DNA of 64,000 nt, from the NCBI RefSeq assembly GCF_009789235.1, contig NZ_WSTB01000001.1:1-64000 (forward strand), written 5' to 3'. Shown here one piece after another: positions 9,205-17,059 of the stretch. The notes under the pieces were generated by a model. It had not been told where the DNA came from and searched no databases. It saw only the letters and a list, made by a program, of their open reading frames with translations. The position numbers and the translations under genes were made by a program. The stretch's first letter is position 1. The number at the start of each line of letters is the position of its first letter. The DNA is from Flavobacterium hydrocarbonoxydans (GTDB lineage: Bacteria > Bacteroidota > Bacteroidia > Flavobacteriales > Flavobacteriaceae).

Positions 9205-9319
9205 ATAAAATGAACCGTTCCTATGGAACTTTAACTTGTCCTCGCCTATTTTCAACGGAATTTATTCCGTTTTATTTAAGGAATACCTATAAGAGTTCCT
9301 TAGAAACGGTTCATTTTAT
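9205..9319. repeat. Nested inverted repeat
   Basis: Outer arms ATAAAATGAACCGTT (9205-9219) and its exact complement (9305-9319); inside is AACGGAAT-TT-ATTCCGTT (9254-9271). It lies in the 718-bp gap between mnmE and the stress-protein gene, which contains no gene that I can support. Confidence 0.75.
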
Positions 9320-9342
9320 ATTCCTTATTTTAAACCCAATAT

Positions 9343-9612
9343 AAAATGACCTTATATACTTATATGGTTTAATTTTTTGCTACAAAATGTTCCTAAAGTC
9401 AACCGTTTTGAACGCAAAGTAAAATGAACTTATATCACTTATATGGTTTAATTTTTTTGCTACAAAATGCGTCTAAAGTCAACCGTTTTGAACGCAAAGT
9501 AAAATGAACTTATATCACTTATATGGTTTAATTTTTTTGCTACAAAATGCGTCTAAAGTCAACCGTTTTGAACGCAAAGTAAAAATGAACTTATATCACT
9601 TATATGGTTTAA
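9343..9612. repeat. 80-bp tandem repeat, about 3.3 copies
   Basis: Units start at about 9343, 9421, 9501 and 9581. Each carries the inverted form of the dispersed AAACCATATAAGT element, then TACAAAATG, AAAGTCAACCG and TTTTGAACGCAAAG. Copies 2 and 3 are nearly identical, so the expansion is recent. Confidence 0.9.
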
Positions 9613-9734
9613 AAATAAGTTTTAAAATTCTCCCAGTATTAAGAAATCATTAACTGTTAAAGAACTGATAATTATCAGGTTATTTACCTTTTATAATGAG
9701 TAAATTTGAGTAACAACCTTTAAATCAAATCAAA

Positions 9735-10568
9735 ATGAAAAAGATATTATTCCCAACCGACTTCTCCGAAGCTGCTACAAACGCTTTTATTCATGCTTTA
9801 GAATTTGCAAAAATCGTTAACGGCGAACTGATTTTGCTGCACACTTTTGAAATTCCGGTGTATGACAGCCAGTTTTTCCCGGAGAATTATGCCTCGATTT
9901 ACAGCTCTATAGAATTAGCAAAATTTGAAATGTTCAAAGATGAAATTCCAAAACTACGCACTATTGCTGCCGAAAGAAACCTGGACAACATCGTGATCAA
10001 ACACCGTTTAATGGATGGTGATTTACTATACAACCTGAAAAATGCGGTAAAAGAAGACCACATCGATTTTGTCATCATGGGTACTTCCGGAATCTCTGAC
10101 TGGTCTAAATTTTTTCTGGGTTCTAATACCAGTTCTGTAATATCAGGTGTAGAAGTGCCGGTTTTATGTGTGCCGCTGGATGCCAAATTCAGGAAAATAA
10201 AAACCATTGGATTTACAACCCGCTATCGCGAAAAAGATAAAAACGAACTTAGAAAAGTGCTTAAAATTGCGGCGAAAACAAATGCAAAAGTCAGAAGTTT
10301 GTATGTAAAAACAACTTCTTCAGATGTTTCTGTAGAGACTGTAAAAGAATGGGAGAAAGAATTTGCAAACGAAAATGTAGAATTTCTGGTGCTGCCAAGT
10401 GATGAAGTCAAAGAAACTATACTAGACTTTGTCTTGTATAAAGATATTGATGTCTTGGCGATGATAACACACAAACGCTCCTTTTTTGAAAGTCTTTTTG
10501 ATTCTAGTTTTACCGAAAAATTAGCCAAAATTGTTCCCGTTCCGGTCTTGGTAATGCACGAAACTTAG
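9735..10568 (+). CDS. Universal stress protein with two Usp domains
   Basis: 277 residues with two tandem UspA domains. The first (1-150) starts MKKILFPTDFSEAATNA and has the nucleotide-binding GTSG...FFLGSNTSSVI pattern close to the canonical Gx2Gx9G(S/T). The second (about 155-277) starts KTIGFTTRYREKDKNE and ends in VPVLVMHE, but its glycine loop is degenerate (MITHKRSFFESLFDSSF), so probably only the first domain binds ATP. The role is general stress survival; the exact trigger is unknown. A -7 box TAAATTTG (9701-9708) lies 26 bp upstream of the ATG. It stands alone. Confidence 0.9.
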   Translation: MKKILFPTDFSEAATNAFIHALEFAKIVNGELILLHTFEIPVYDSQFFPENYASIYSSIELAKFEMFKDEIPKLRTIAAERNLDNIVIKHRLMDGDLLYNLKNAVKEDHIDFVIMGTSGISDWSKFFLGSNTSSVISGVEVPVLCVPLDAKFRKIKTIGFTTRYREKDKNELRKVLKIAAKTNAKVRSLYVKTTSSDVSVETVKEWEKEFANENVEFLVLPSDEVKETILDFVLYKDIDVLAMITHKRSFFESLFDSSFTEKLAKIVPVPVLVMHET

Positions 10569-10616
10569 AAGTAAATAAGCTTTTCAATTAGTATCAGTCC
10601 AATACCCAAATTAATT

Positions 10617-10741
10617 TTTAACACATAAAAAACATAGATTATTAAACTTAAAAAAAGGCGTTTCACTTGCATTAAAACACATAGTTATGTGTGAGATGTA
10701 AATTTCTTTTTGATTTAAACAATCTATGTTTTATGTGTTTA
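10617..10741. repeat. Interspersed palindromic element, copy B (inverted relative to A and C)
   Basis: Outer ends AACACATAAAAAACATAG and CTATGTTTTATGTGTTT; the core appears as GGCGTTTCACTTGCA (10657-10671). It occupies about a third of the 348-bp gap before the MutS-like gene; the rest holds the -7 box of that gene and nothing else that I see. Confidence 0.75.
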
Positions 10742-10888
10742 ATTAAATTTATTCATTACAACTAAGGGAGTCAAAAATATAAATTTGTGAAAATTTGTGT
10801 AATTTGTGGTAAACACTAATGTAAAACTGCTAAAGCTAATTTTGTAAATTTCTTAGCCAATTACACCAAACAGCTTATCTGTAAAACC

Positions 10889-10896
10889 TATATTTG
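10889..10896 (+). promoter_or_regulatory. -7 box of the MutS-like gene
   Basis: TATATTTG fits TAnnTTTG and lies 20 bp upstream of the ATG. No clear TTG element is found at the right distance. Confidence 0.45.
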
Positions 10897-10916
10897 TATT
10901 TCATTAAATCAAAAAA

Positions 10917-12689
10917 ATGGATTTCTATCAAAATAAGGTTACACAGTTTACAATAGCTTTTCATAAAATCAACAAAAAATACAACAGCATCAGTATTTTA
11001 CGCCTTTTGAGCGTTTTCGTTTGTTTATTTTTCTTGTTTTATTACCTCAAAACAAATGCTGTCTGGTATGTACTACTGGCCTTTTTATCCTTTGTGGCTT
11101 TTGTCCTTCTGATGAGAATTCATTCGCGTTTGTCTTTTCAAAAGCAATTGACTACGGCACTTTTAAAAATAAATGAAAATGAAATACGGTTTTTAAAAAG
11201 AGAAAAGCTTCCTTTTGAAAACGGTGTGGAGTTTATTGATTTTCATCATCCGTATGCGTATGATCTGGATATTTTTGGAGAGCATTCTTTATTTCAGAAT
11301 TTAAACAGAACCGCCACTTACATCGGAAAAAAAACATTAGCCCAACAATTATTACAACTAAATCCGAATGAAATAATCCTGGAAAATCAGGAGGCCATAA
11401 ACGAACTAAAAACTAAAATTGAGTGGCGACAGGAGTTTCTGGCCTTGGCAACCATCAGCAATGATACTAAAAATGCTTATGAATCGCTATTTCATTGGAA
11501 TTCATCTAAAAACAATTCGCTACCTAAAGTTTTAGTCGCCCTTTCGATCATCATGCCAACACTGTTTTTTGGTCTGCTGATAAGCTATTTTATCACCTCA
11601 AAAATGATATTGCTTTCGTATCTTACGTATGTGTTTATTGCGAATCTGGCCATCTTAGGAAAGTCGTTTAAACGCATACAGTCTGAAATTGCCAAAGCGG
11701 ATAATATTGATAAAATCATTAAGCAATACGGTTTACTGGTTCAGGAAATCGAAAACGAAACCTTTCAGTCTAAAAAGTTAATTGATTTGCAAAAGCAGTT
11801 TACTTTCAGGAATGCAAAAGCGAGTCAGCATTTAAAACAGCTGTCTGAATTGTTCTCCCGAATGGACACCATCAGCAATGTGGTAACAGCAATTATATTT
11901 AACGGATCGTTTTTATTCAATCTTCATGTGCTGAAAGCACTTTTAAAATGGAAATCCGACTACTCCGAAGAGCTACAGAAATGGATTGAAATAATAGGTG
12001 AATTTGAAACCCTGAACAGTCTTGCCAATCTGGCGTATAACAATCCTGATTTTGTGTTTCCGGAAATCAATTCTGAATATAAAATTGGATTTTCGAACCT
12101 GAGTCACCCCTTGTTAAATCCGGCAACGAGAGTTGGAAATGATACGCATTTTTATCCGGAATCTTTTATGATTCTGACCGGTTCCAACATGTCAGGAAAG
12201 AGTACTTTTTTGAGGAGTTTAGGAATCAATATGGTTTTAGGCGGAATTGGGTCAGTTGTTTGTGCATCAGAGGCTAACATTCACCCATTGCCAGTTTTGG
12301 TTTCAATGCGCTTATCCGATTCTTTATCTGATAGTGAATCCTATTTTTTTGCCGAAATAAAGCGTCTGAAACAAATTATGGATGCCCTCGAAGAGCAGCC
12401 TGCCTTTGTTTTATTGGATGAGATTCTGAGAGGAACCAATTCTGATGACAAACGCAACGGAACCATAGAAGTGGTGAAGAAAATAATAGCCAAAAAAGCC
12501 ATCGGAGCTATTGCAACCCACGATATTGAAGTATGTCTGACTACTAATGAATACCCGGATATTTTAACCAATCAGTGTTTTGAGGTCGAAATACAAAATA
12601 ATGATCTGCATTTTGATTATAAATTACGAAGCGGTATTTGTAAAAACAAAAGCGCTACTTTCCTGATGCAGAAAATGGGGGTAATTTGA
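10917..12689 (+). CDS. Membrane-anchored MutS-family ATPase
   Basis: 590 residues. Residues 28-46 and 48-66 form an N-terminal hydrophobic hairpin, and 205-224 and 229-248 form a second one, giving four predicted membrane segments. The C-terminal part is a MutS-type ATPase: Walker A TGSNMSGKST (421-430), the SDSESYFFAEI motif (471-481), Walker B VLLDEILRGT (498-507), and a switch ATHD. The N-terminal mismatch-recognition and connector domains of MutS are missing; what remains matches the lever/clamp and ATPase parts. It is therefore not the mismatch-repair MutS. The substrate is unknown; membrane attachment suggests a role at the inner membrane. Confidence 0.85.
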   Translation: MDFYQNKVTQFTIAFHKINKKYNSISILRLLSVFVCLFFLFYYLKTNAVWYVLLAFLSFVAFVLLMRIHSRLSFQKQLTTALLKINENEIRFLKREKLPFENGVEFIDFHHPYAYDLDIFGEHSLFQNLNRTATYIGKKTLAQQLLQLNPNEIILENQEAINELKTKIEWRQEFLALATISNDTKNAYESLFHWNSSKNNSLPKVLVALSIIMPTLFFGLLISYFITSKMILLSYLTYVFIANLAILGKSFKRIQSEIAKADNIDKIIKQYGLLVQEIENETFQSKKLIDLQKQFTFRNAKASQHLKQLSELFSRMDTISNVVTAIIFNGSFLFNLHVLKALLKWKSDYSEELQKWIEIIGEFETLNSLANLAYNNPDFVFPEINSEYKIGFSNLSHPLLNPATRVGNDTHFYPESFMILTGSNMSGKSTFLRSLGINMVLGGIGSVVCASEANIHPLPVLVSMRLSDSLSDSESYFFAEIKRLKQIMDALEEQPAFVLLDEILRGTNSDDKRNGTIEVVKKIIAKKAIGAIATHDIEVCLTTNEYPDILTNQCFEVEIQNNDLHFDYKLRSGICKNKSATFLMQKMGVI

Positions 12690-12739
12690 TTGTAGATTTT
12701 AGAGTTCAGATTTTAGATTGTGATATTCATTGTCAATTT

Positions 12740-12850
12740 AACCGCAAAGACGCAAAGATTGTAATCATTAGATCTTAATAAAATCGCAAAGTTCGCAAAG
12801 CTTTATCTAAACTTTGGGAACTTTGCGTAAATCTTGGTGTACTTTGCGGT
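12740..12850. repeat. Intergenic inverted repeat of the AACCGCAAAG type
   Basis: Starts ACCGCAAAGACGCAAAG and ends ACTTTGCGGT, with GTTCGCAAAG/ACTTTGCG pairs inside. Similar elements lie at about 24580-24640, 36714-36846 and 58780-58835. Confidence 0.6.
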
Positions 12851-12926
12851 AAAATTTATATGTAAAGTTTAGCATAAAGTTTACAAAGCAGCTAATAATC
12901 TAAAATCTGAACTCTAAAATCTAAAA

Positions 12927-13556
12927 TTATTTCATAGCCTCGTTAATCGTCTGCACAAAAGCCTCAACGGGCTGCGCTCCTGAAACCGCATATTTTCTGT
13001 CGAAAACAAAAAACGGAACGCCTTGTACGCCAATTTCATTTGCTTCAGAAATGTCTGCTTTTACGTCTTTTAGATATATATCTTCGTTTTCAATAACCGT
13101 TCTGACCTCATCAGCATTTAAGCCGGCTTTTACACCTAATTCAATCAAAGTTTCTATATCATTCAGATCTCTGCCATCGGTAAAATAGGCTTTAAAGAAA
13201 ACTTCTTCCATTTCATCGCCTAATTTTTTGTTTTTCGCCAAATGAATAATACGATGAGCCGTTAATGAATTGGAGATTATTGCTTTGTCAAACTGGTAAT
13301 CCAATCCAACACTTTTTGCGCGATCAACAACACCTTTGTGCATTTCTACTGACTGCTCAACCGAAATGCCTTTTCTTTCGGCTAAAAATGTATAAACATC
13401 TTTGCCGGATTGTGGTTCAATAGTGGGGTCAAGCTGAAAGCTCTTCCATTCAATTTCAAAATCATTTTCCGGAAACTCAGCTAAAGCGGTTTCCAGTTGT
13501 CTTTTTCCGATATAACAAAACGGACACATGATGTCCGACCAGATTTCTATTTTCAT
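12927..13556 (-). CDS. DsbA-family (FrnE-like) thiol oxidoreductase
   Basis: 209 residues without a signal peptide, so cytoplasmic. The thioredoxin fold starts MKIEIWSDIMCPFCYIGKRQ with the CPFC active site at about 11-14. A helical insertion typical of DsbA follows, and VQGVPFFVFD near 179-188 contains the cis-proline loop. This pattern is that of the FrnE/2-hydroxychromene-2-carboxylate isomerase branch of the DsbA superfamily; the substrate is unknown. Seven copies of a heptanucleotide lie 14-62 bp upstream of the start codon, where they could alter promoter or leader spacing. Confidence 0.88.
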   Translation of the reverse strand: MKIEIWSDIMCPFCYIGKRQLETALAEFPENDFEIEWKSFQLDPTIEPQSGKDVYTFLAERKGISVEQSVEMHKGVVDRAKSVGLDYQFDKAIISNSLTAHRIIHLAKNKKLGDEMEEVFFKAYFTDGRDLNDIETLIELGVKAGLNADEVRTVIENEDIYLKDVKADISEANEIGVQGVPFFVFDRKYAVSGAQPVEAFVQTINEAMK

Positions 13557-13569
13557 AATGTATTTTTTG

Positions 13570-13618
13570 TTTGAAGTTTGAAGTTTGAAGTTTGAAGTTT
13601 GAAGTTTGAAGTTTGAAG
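13570..13618. repeat. Heptanucleotide tandem repeat (TTTGAAG)7
   Basis: Seven perfect copies of TTTGAAG, followed by two copies of the variant TTGGGAG (13619-13632). It lies immediately upstream of the DsbA-like gene at 12927-13556 (minus strand). Confidence 0.95.
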
Positions 13619-13709
13619 TTGGGAGTTGGGAGTTTTATTCGTGCTTAATAGTTCATTCAAAACCATTTTAAACACAGTAACCCACACATCCAACTAGTTT
13701 TTAAATTAA

Positions 13710-14528
13710 TTAAACACCACTAAAAATTGTAAATCCTCCATCCAGCGTGACTTTTGAGCCTGTAGCAAATTTGGAAGCATCACTTAACAGCCAGACTAAA
13801 GCCCCAACCAGTTCTTCCGGATTACCAAAACGTTTAAAGGGTGTGTTTTGAAGGATTAAATTTCCTCTTTCTGTTAAACTGCCATCCGGGTTCGTCAATA
13901 ACGTTCTGTTTTGTTCCGTAAGAAAAAAACCAGGAACAATCGAATTCATTCTGATTTTATCACCATATCGTCTTGATAATTCTACAGAAAACCATTTCGT
14001 ATAAGAGTCAATAGCCGATTTTGCCAGACTATACCCTAAAACTTTAGTCAAAGCCTGTTCTGTCGCAACTGATGAAATATTGACTATACTCCCTGATTCC
14101 TCATTATTTTTTATGGCTTCGCCGAAAATCTGTGTGGGCAAAAGTGTTCCAAATAAATTTAAATTCATTACCTGCTGCAACGCATCCATATTCAGTTTAA
14201 AAATATCCTGATCGGGCTGAATAACCGCATCTGGCATATTTCCTCCTGCAGCATTGACCAAACCATCAATTTTTCCGTATTTTGAAAGTATCAGCGTGCG
14301 TGCGTTAATCAAATCGCTTTCTTTAGTCACATCGGCAATGACAGCAATCGCTTCTCCTCCATTTTTGATGATGGCATTGGCCCTTTGATTCGCTACTTTT
14401 TCATTTCTGCCTAAGACACAAACTGTCCCGCCAGCTGCTGCAATTCCATTTACAAAAGCCTCTCCTATTACACCGGTTGCTCCGGTAACTACAATAACTT
14501 TTCCTTTTAGTGTGAAATCTATTTTCAT
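13710..14528 (-). CDS. SDR-family oxidoreductase, possible fructuronate reductase (D-mannonate oxidoreductase)
   Basis: 272 residues, short-chain dehydrogenase: nucleotide loop VTGATGVIGEA near 15-25, NAAGGN near 92-97, catalytic Ser in NISSVA, Y-x-x-x-K in GYSLAKSA, and VPGFFLTEQNR after the active site. The NAAGGN loop, PGFF-TEQNR and the ending TLDGG-F resemble the Bacillus/Thermotoga-type D-mannonate oxidoreductases (UxuB function), which reduce fructuronate. This is a family-level inference; other sugar-acid SDRs are possible. It stands alone, 45 kb from the uronate operon. The start ATG is followed by the usual short beta strand. Confidence 0.75.
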   Translation of the reverse strand: MKIDFTLKGKVIVVTGATGVIGEAFVNGIAAAGGTVCVLGRNEKVANQRANAIIKNGGEAIAVIADVTKESDLINARTLILSKYGKIDGLVNAAGGNMPDAVIQPDQDIFKLNMDALQQVMNLNLFGTLLPTQIFGEAIKNNEESGSIVNISSVATEQALTKVLGYSLAKSAIDSYTKWFSVELSRRYGDKIRMNSIVPGFFLTEQNRTLLTNPDGSLTERGNLILQNTPFKRFGNPEELVGALVWLLSDASKFATGSKVTLDGGFTIFSGV

Positions 14529-14763
14529 ATTTTTATTTAAATTTTTATTTGATAACCGATACTTTTTTAAACAAGAAAAAAGACAATACGAAAGAATACT
14601 CTTTGTAGAATAGCTGGTTATTTTTTACTGGTTATAAAAATAGAAAAACTTCTTTTAAAGTGATACGAAGAGATGAATTATCTGAAATCTTTACTGTAAA
14701 ATAGTATTAATGTTCAAAATATAAAATTTACAGACAATTAATAAAGTCAAATGATTTTAAAGC

Positions 14764-14771
14764 TAAATTTG
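14764..14771 (+). promoter_or_regulatory. -7 box upstream of the NtrC-type regulator
   Basis: TAAATTTG fits TAnnTTTG and lies 39 bp before the ATG; no clear -33 TTG. Confidence 0.4.
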
Positions 14772-14810
14772 TAATTCGAAAATAATATTCGATTTAAGCT
14801 TTTTCCTCAA

Positions 14811-16151
14811 ATGACACACAAAATTTTAATAATAGACGACGAAGAAAAACTGAGAAGTTTACTGGCTCGCATCGTAAAATCGGAAGGATTTGAAGTTCAT
14901 GAAGCCAAAGATTTAAAATCGGGTTTCAAAAAATTAGAACAAACCGATATTGAGGTCGTTTTGTGTGATGTAAAATTACCTGACGGAAATGGCGTCGATT
15001 TTCTTCAGAATATCAAAGGAAGTTTTCCGCTTGTCGAAGTTATTTTACTGACTGCTTTCGGAAACATTGCAGATGGTGTTCAGGCGATGAAAAATGGTGC
15101 TTTTGATTATATTGTAAAAGGTGATGATAACGATAAAATTATTCCGCTTTTGTACAAAGCTGTCGAAAAAGTACAATTGCAAAAAAAGGTCAAACAACTC
15201 GAAAAACGCATTGGCGACAAATATTCTTTTGAGACTATAATCGGAAAATCAAAAGGAATCGAACAAGTTATTGATTTGGCTAAAAAAGTAGCCAAAACCG
15301 ATTCGACTGTTTTATTGACTGGCGAAACCGGAACCGGAAAGGAAGTTTTTGCGCAAGCCATTCACGAAAACAGTAATCGCGTTGGGAAATCTTTTGTCGC
15401 TTTAAACTGCAGTACTTTTAGCAAGGAAATTTTGGAAAGTGAATTATTTGGTCATAAACAAGGTGCTTTTACAGGCGCTCTTAAAGATAAAAAAGGTTTT
15501 ATCGAAGAAGCCAACGGAGGAACTTTATTCCTTGATGAAATTGGTGAAATGCCTATAGAATTGCAAGCCAAATTATTGCGTGTTCTTGAAACCAGCGAAT
15601 ACATCATGATTGGCGATACGACGCCCAAAAAATCAAATTTCAGGTTAATTGCCGCTACCAACCGTGATTTAAAAACAGAAAGTGATGAACACCGCTTTCG
15701 TTTTGATTTGTATTTTCGTTTGAATATTTTCGAAATAAAATTGCCTCCTTTGCGAGAGCGAGTTAAAGATATTGCACCAATAACTCAATATTTTGTCAAG
15801 CAATTTTCTGAAAAAACAAATAAAAAAACATTGAACATCGATGCTGATTTTCTTCAGAAATTAGAACATTATTCCTGGCCGGGAAATATCCGTGAACTCA
15901 AAAATGTGATTGAACGTTCAGTTATTTTAAGTAATGGCGTTACTTTAACGGCTGATGTGTTGCCTTACGAAATGCAGCATCAACCTGAAAAAGCAACCAA
16001 ATCGATGTCGGCATTCTCTATGCAAAGCATCGAAAAACTACATATTCAGAAAGTTTTGAATTATACCAAAGGAAATAAAGCCGAAACGGCAAGACTACTC
16101 GAAATTGGGATTGCGACTTTGTACAGGAAAATTGAGGAATATAACTTATAG
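14811..16151 (+). CDS. Sigma-54-dependent response regulator (NtrC type), probable regulator of kdp
   Basis: 446 residues. Receiver domain 1-120 with acidic pocket DD at 9-10, phospho-acceptor Asp53 in LCDVKLPD, and Thr/Lys switch residues. AAA+ sigma-54 activator domain at about 140-370 with Walker A GETGTGKE (171-178), the sigma-54-contacting GAFTGA loop (218-223), Walker B GGTLFLDEIGEMP, and a PLRER arginine motif. C-terminal Fis-type helix-turn-helix at about 410-446 (NKAETARLLEIGIATLYRK). It stands directly upstream of the Kdp genes, where a KdpE (OmpR-family) regulator would be expected; none is present. Its likely partner is the orphan-like kinase at 24761. It should activate an RpoN promoter, but I could not find a convincing one (see rejected items). 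Confidence 0.93.
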   Translation: MTHKILIIDDEEKLRSLLARIVKSEGFEVHEAKDLKSGFKKLEQTDIEVVLCDVKLPDGNGVDFLQNIKGSFPLVEVILLTAFGNIADGVQAMKNGAFDYIVKGDDNDKIIPLLYKAVEKVQLQKKVKQLEKRIGDKYSFETIIGKSKGIEQVIDLAKKVAKTDSTVLLTGETGTGKEVFAQAIHENSNRVGKSFVALNCSTFSKEILESELFGHKQGAFTGALKDKKGFIEEANGGTLFLDEIGEMPIELQAKLLRVLETSEYIMIGDTTPKKSNFRLIAATNRDLKTESDEHRFRFDLYFRLNIFEIKLPPLRERVKDIAPITQYFVKQFSEKTNKKTLNIDADFLQKLEHYSWPGNIRELKNVIERSVILSNGVTLTADVLPYEMQHQPEKATKSMSAFSMQSIEKLHIQKVLNYTKGNKAETARLLEIGIATLYRKIEEYNL

Positions 16152-16156
16152 CCTAA

Positions 16157-16258
16157 TCCTGCAAGGTTTTCAAAAACCTTGTAGGTCTAAATTTTAATGA
16201 ATTTGAATATTTGTACTTTAACTTAGAATACCTACAAGGTTTTGGAAACCTTGCAGGA
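16157..16258. repeat. Paired inverted repeat, upstream of kdp
   Basis: Arms 16157-16186 and 16230-16258 are near-perfect reverse complements (CCTGCAAGG...CCTTGTAGGT against ACCTACAAGG...CCTTGCAGG), 43 bp apart. Each arm can also fold on itself (CAAGGTTT/AAACCTTG). The same pair occurs after kdpC at 21763-21942. In addition a possible terminator for the regulator gene, a TATCA/TGATA hairpin followed by seven T, lies at about 16296-16320. Confidence 0.8.
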
Positions 16259-16435
16259 AAAGAGATTAGCAAAAAGCTTATCATTTCAATAAAAACTTAT
16301 CATTTTGATAGGCTTTTTTTATGCCTAATTTTTGGCACAAAACTACATTCCTTTTATTTACAACACTTTAACTACAACGCTACTTTTTCGGAACATATTT
16401 TGGCATAAGGAGGAAGAACACAAAAATTCATTCAT

Positions 16436-16717
16436 ATGAAAAATCAAGTCCACTCCATCTACAAACAAGCAGAACGCTTTGCCGAGATTACTAAAAAATC
16501 AATTATTTCCGGTAACATCGTTCGGGCAAAAAAATGCCTGGCTCTGGCAGAACGTTTGTTCATTAACGGAAGTTTAGAAACTAAAAATGCCATTTCTAAT
16601 GTGTATGTTTTTTCGGTTTCTTCTTTTATGGAAATGCGCCACTGCAATATTTCACACCTTTTCCCTCAATCGCTTAAAGCGGAATATATCAAGCAGGTTA
16701 ATGCCTCTGGTGTGTAA
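16436..16717 (+). CDS. Small conserved protein upstream of kdp, unknown function
   Basis: 93 residues, predicted helical, no signal peptide and no membrane segment. The N-terminal half (QAERFAEITKKSIISGNIVRAKKCLALAERLF) looks like a two-helix TPR-like hairpin. I associate proteins of this kind with Bacteroidota kdp loci, but give no function. The gene is in line with kdpF-C, 83 bp before the 27-codon gene. AAGGAGG at about 16407 is 25 bp upstream of the ATG, too far to be its ribosome-binding site. Confidence 0.7.
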   Translation: MKNQVHSIYKQAERFAEITKKSIISGNIVRAKKCLALAERLFINGSLETKNAISNVYVFSVSSFMEMRHCNISHLFPQSLKAEYIKQVNASGV

Positions 16718-16799
16718 AATGTTATTTGTTAAATGTTAGCACTTCTTACAAATCACATCTCACATTTCACATTTCACAAATCTAAAATCTAAAATAATT

Positions 16800-16883
16800 A
16801 TGATCACCATTCTTTTACTCGCATTGGCCGTTGTGCTCTTTGCCATTTGTTTCAAATCTGTTGAATTTTTTGAAAAAATCTAA
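16800..16883 (+). CDS. 27-residue hydrophobic peptide encoded just before kdpF
   Basis: ATG to TAA gives one hydrophobic segment (ITILLLALAVVLFAICF) and a short charged tail (KSVEFFEKI). It has the size and topology of a single-span accessory peptide like KdpF and ends 3 bp before the KdpF start codon, so the two should be translated together. It lacks the YxLIKPEKF ending of KdpF. Too short for usual gene callers. It may be a second small subunit or a stabilising peptide of the pump; that is inference. Confidence 0.6.
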   Translation: MITILLLALAVVLFAICFKSVEFFEKI

Positions 16884-16886
16884 ATC

Positions 16887-16964
16887 ATGACAGCACTATT
16901 TATCATTTCGATCGCCGTTTTTGGCTATTTGGTTTATGTCTTAATCAAACCTGAAAAATTTTAA
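16887..16964 (+). CDS. kdpF: K+-transporting ATPase subunit KdpF
   Basis: 25 residues: one transmembrane span (ALFIISIAVFGYLVYVL) ending IKPEKF, the signature ending of KdpF. KdpF is a small lipid-like subunit that stabilises the KdpABC complex in the inner membrane. It precedes kdpA by 95 bp and follows the 27-residue peptide gene by 3 bp. Confidence 0.85.
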   Translation: MTALFIISIAVFGYLVYVLIKPEKF

Positions 16965-17059
16965 TCTAGTAAAAAGTTATAAGTGAAAAGTTAGATGTTT
17001 TGCGTCAATCTCATCTCACATTTTACTTTTCACATTTTACAAACAACAACTCACACATT

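Noticed and set aside
16332-16356. Sigma-54 promoter upstream of the kdp genes
   Set aside because: TTGGCAC (16332-16338) is a good -24 half, but the -12 half at the required distance reads TACAT without the GC pair. The other TTGGCA at about 16400 also lacks a -12 element.
16211-16408. 65-codon open frame between the NtrC-type regulator and the small protein
   Set aside because: It covers the inverted repeat arm and a terminator-like hairpin; no recognisable protein features.
17000-17059. Longer N-terminus of KdpA from an upstream start
   Set aside because: The extra stretch is translated simple sequence (CTCATCTCACATTTTAC) and has no ATG; ATG 17060 gives the normal KdpA N-terminus.
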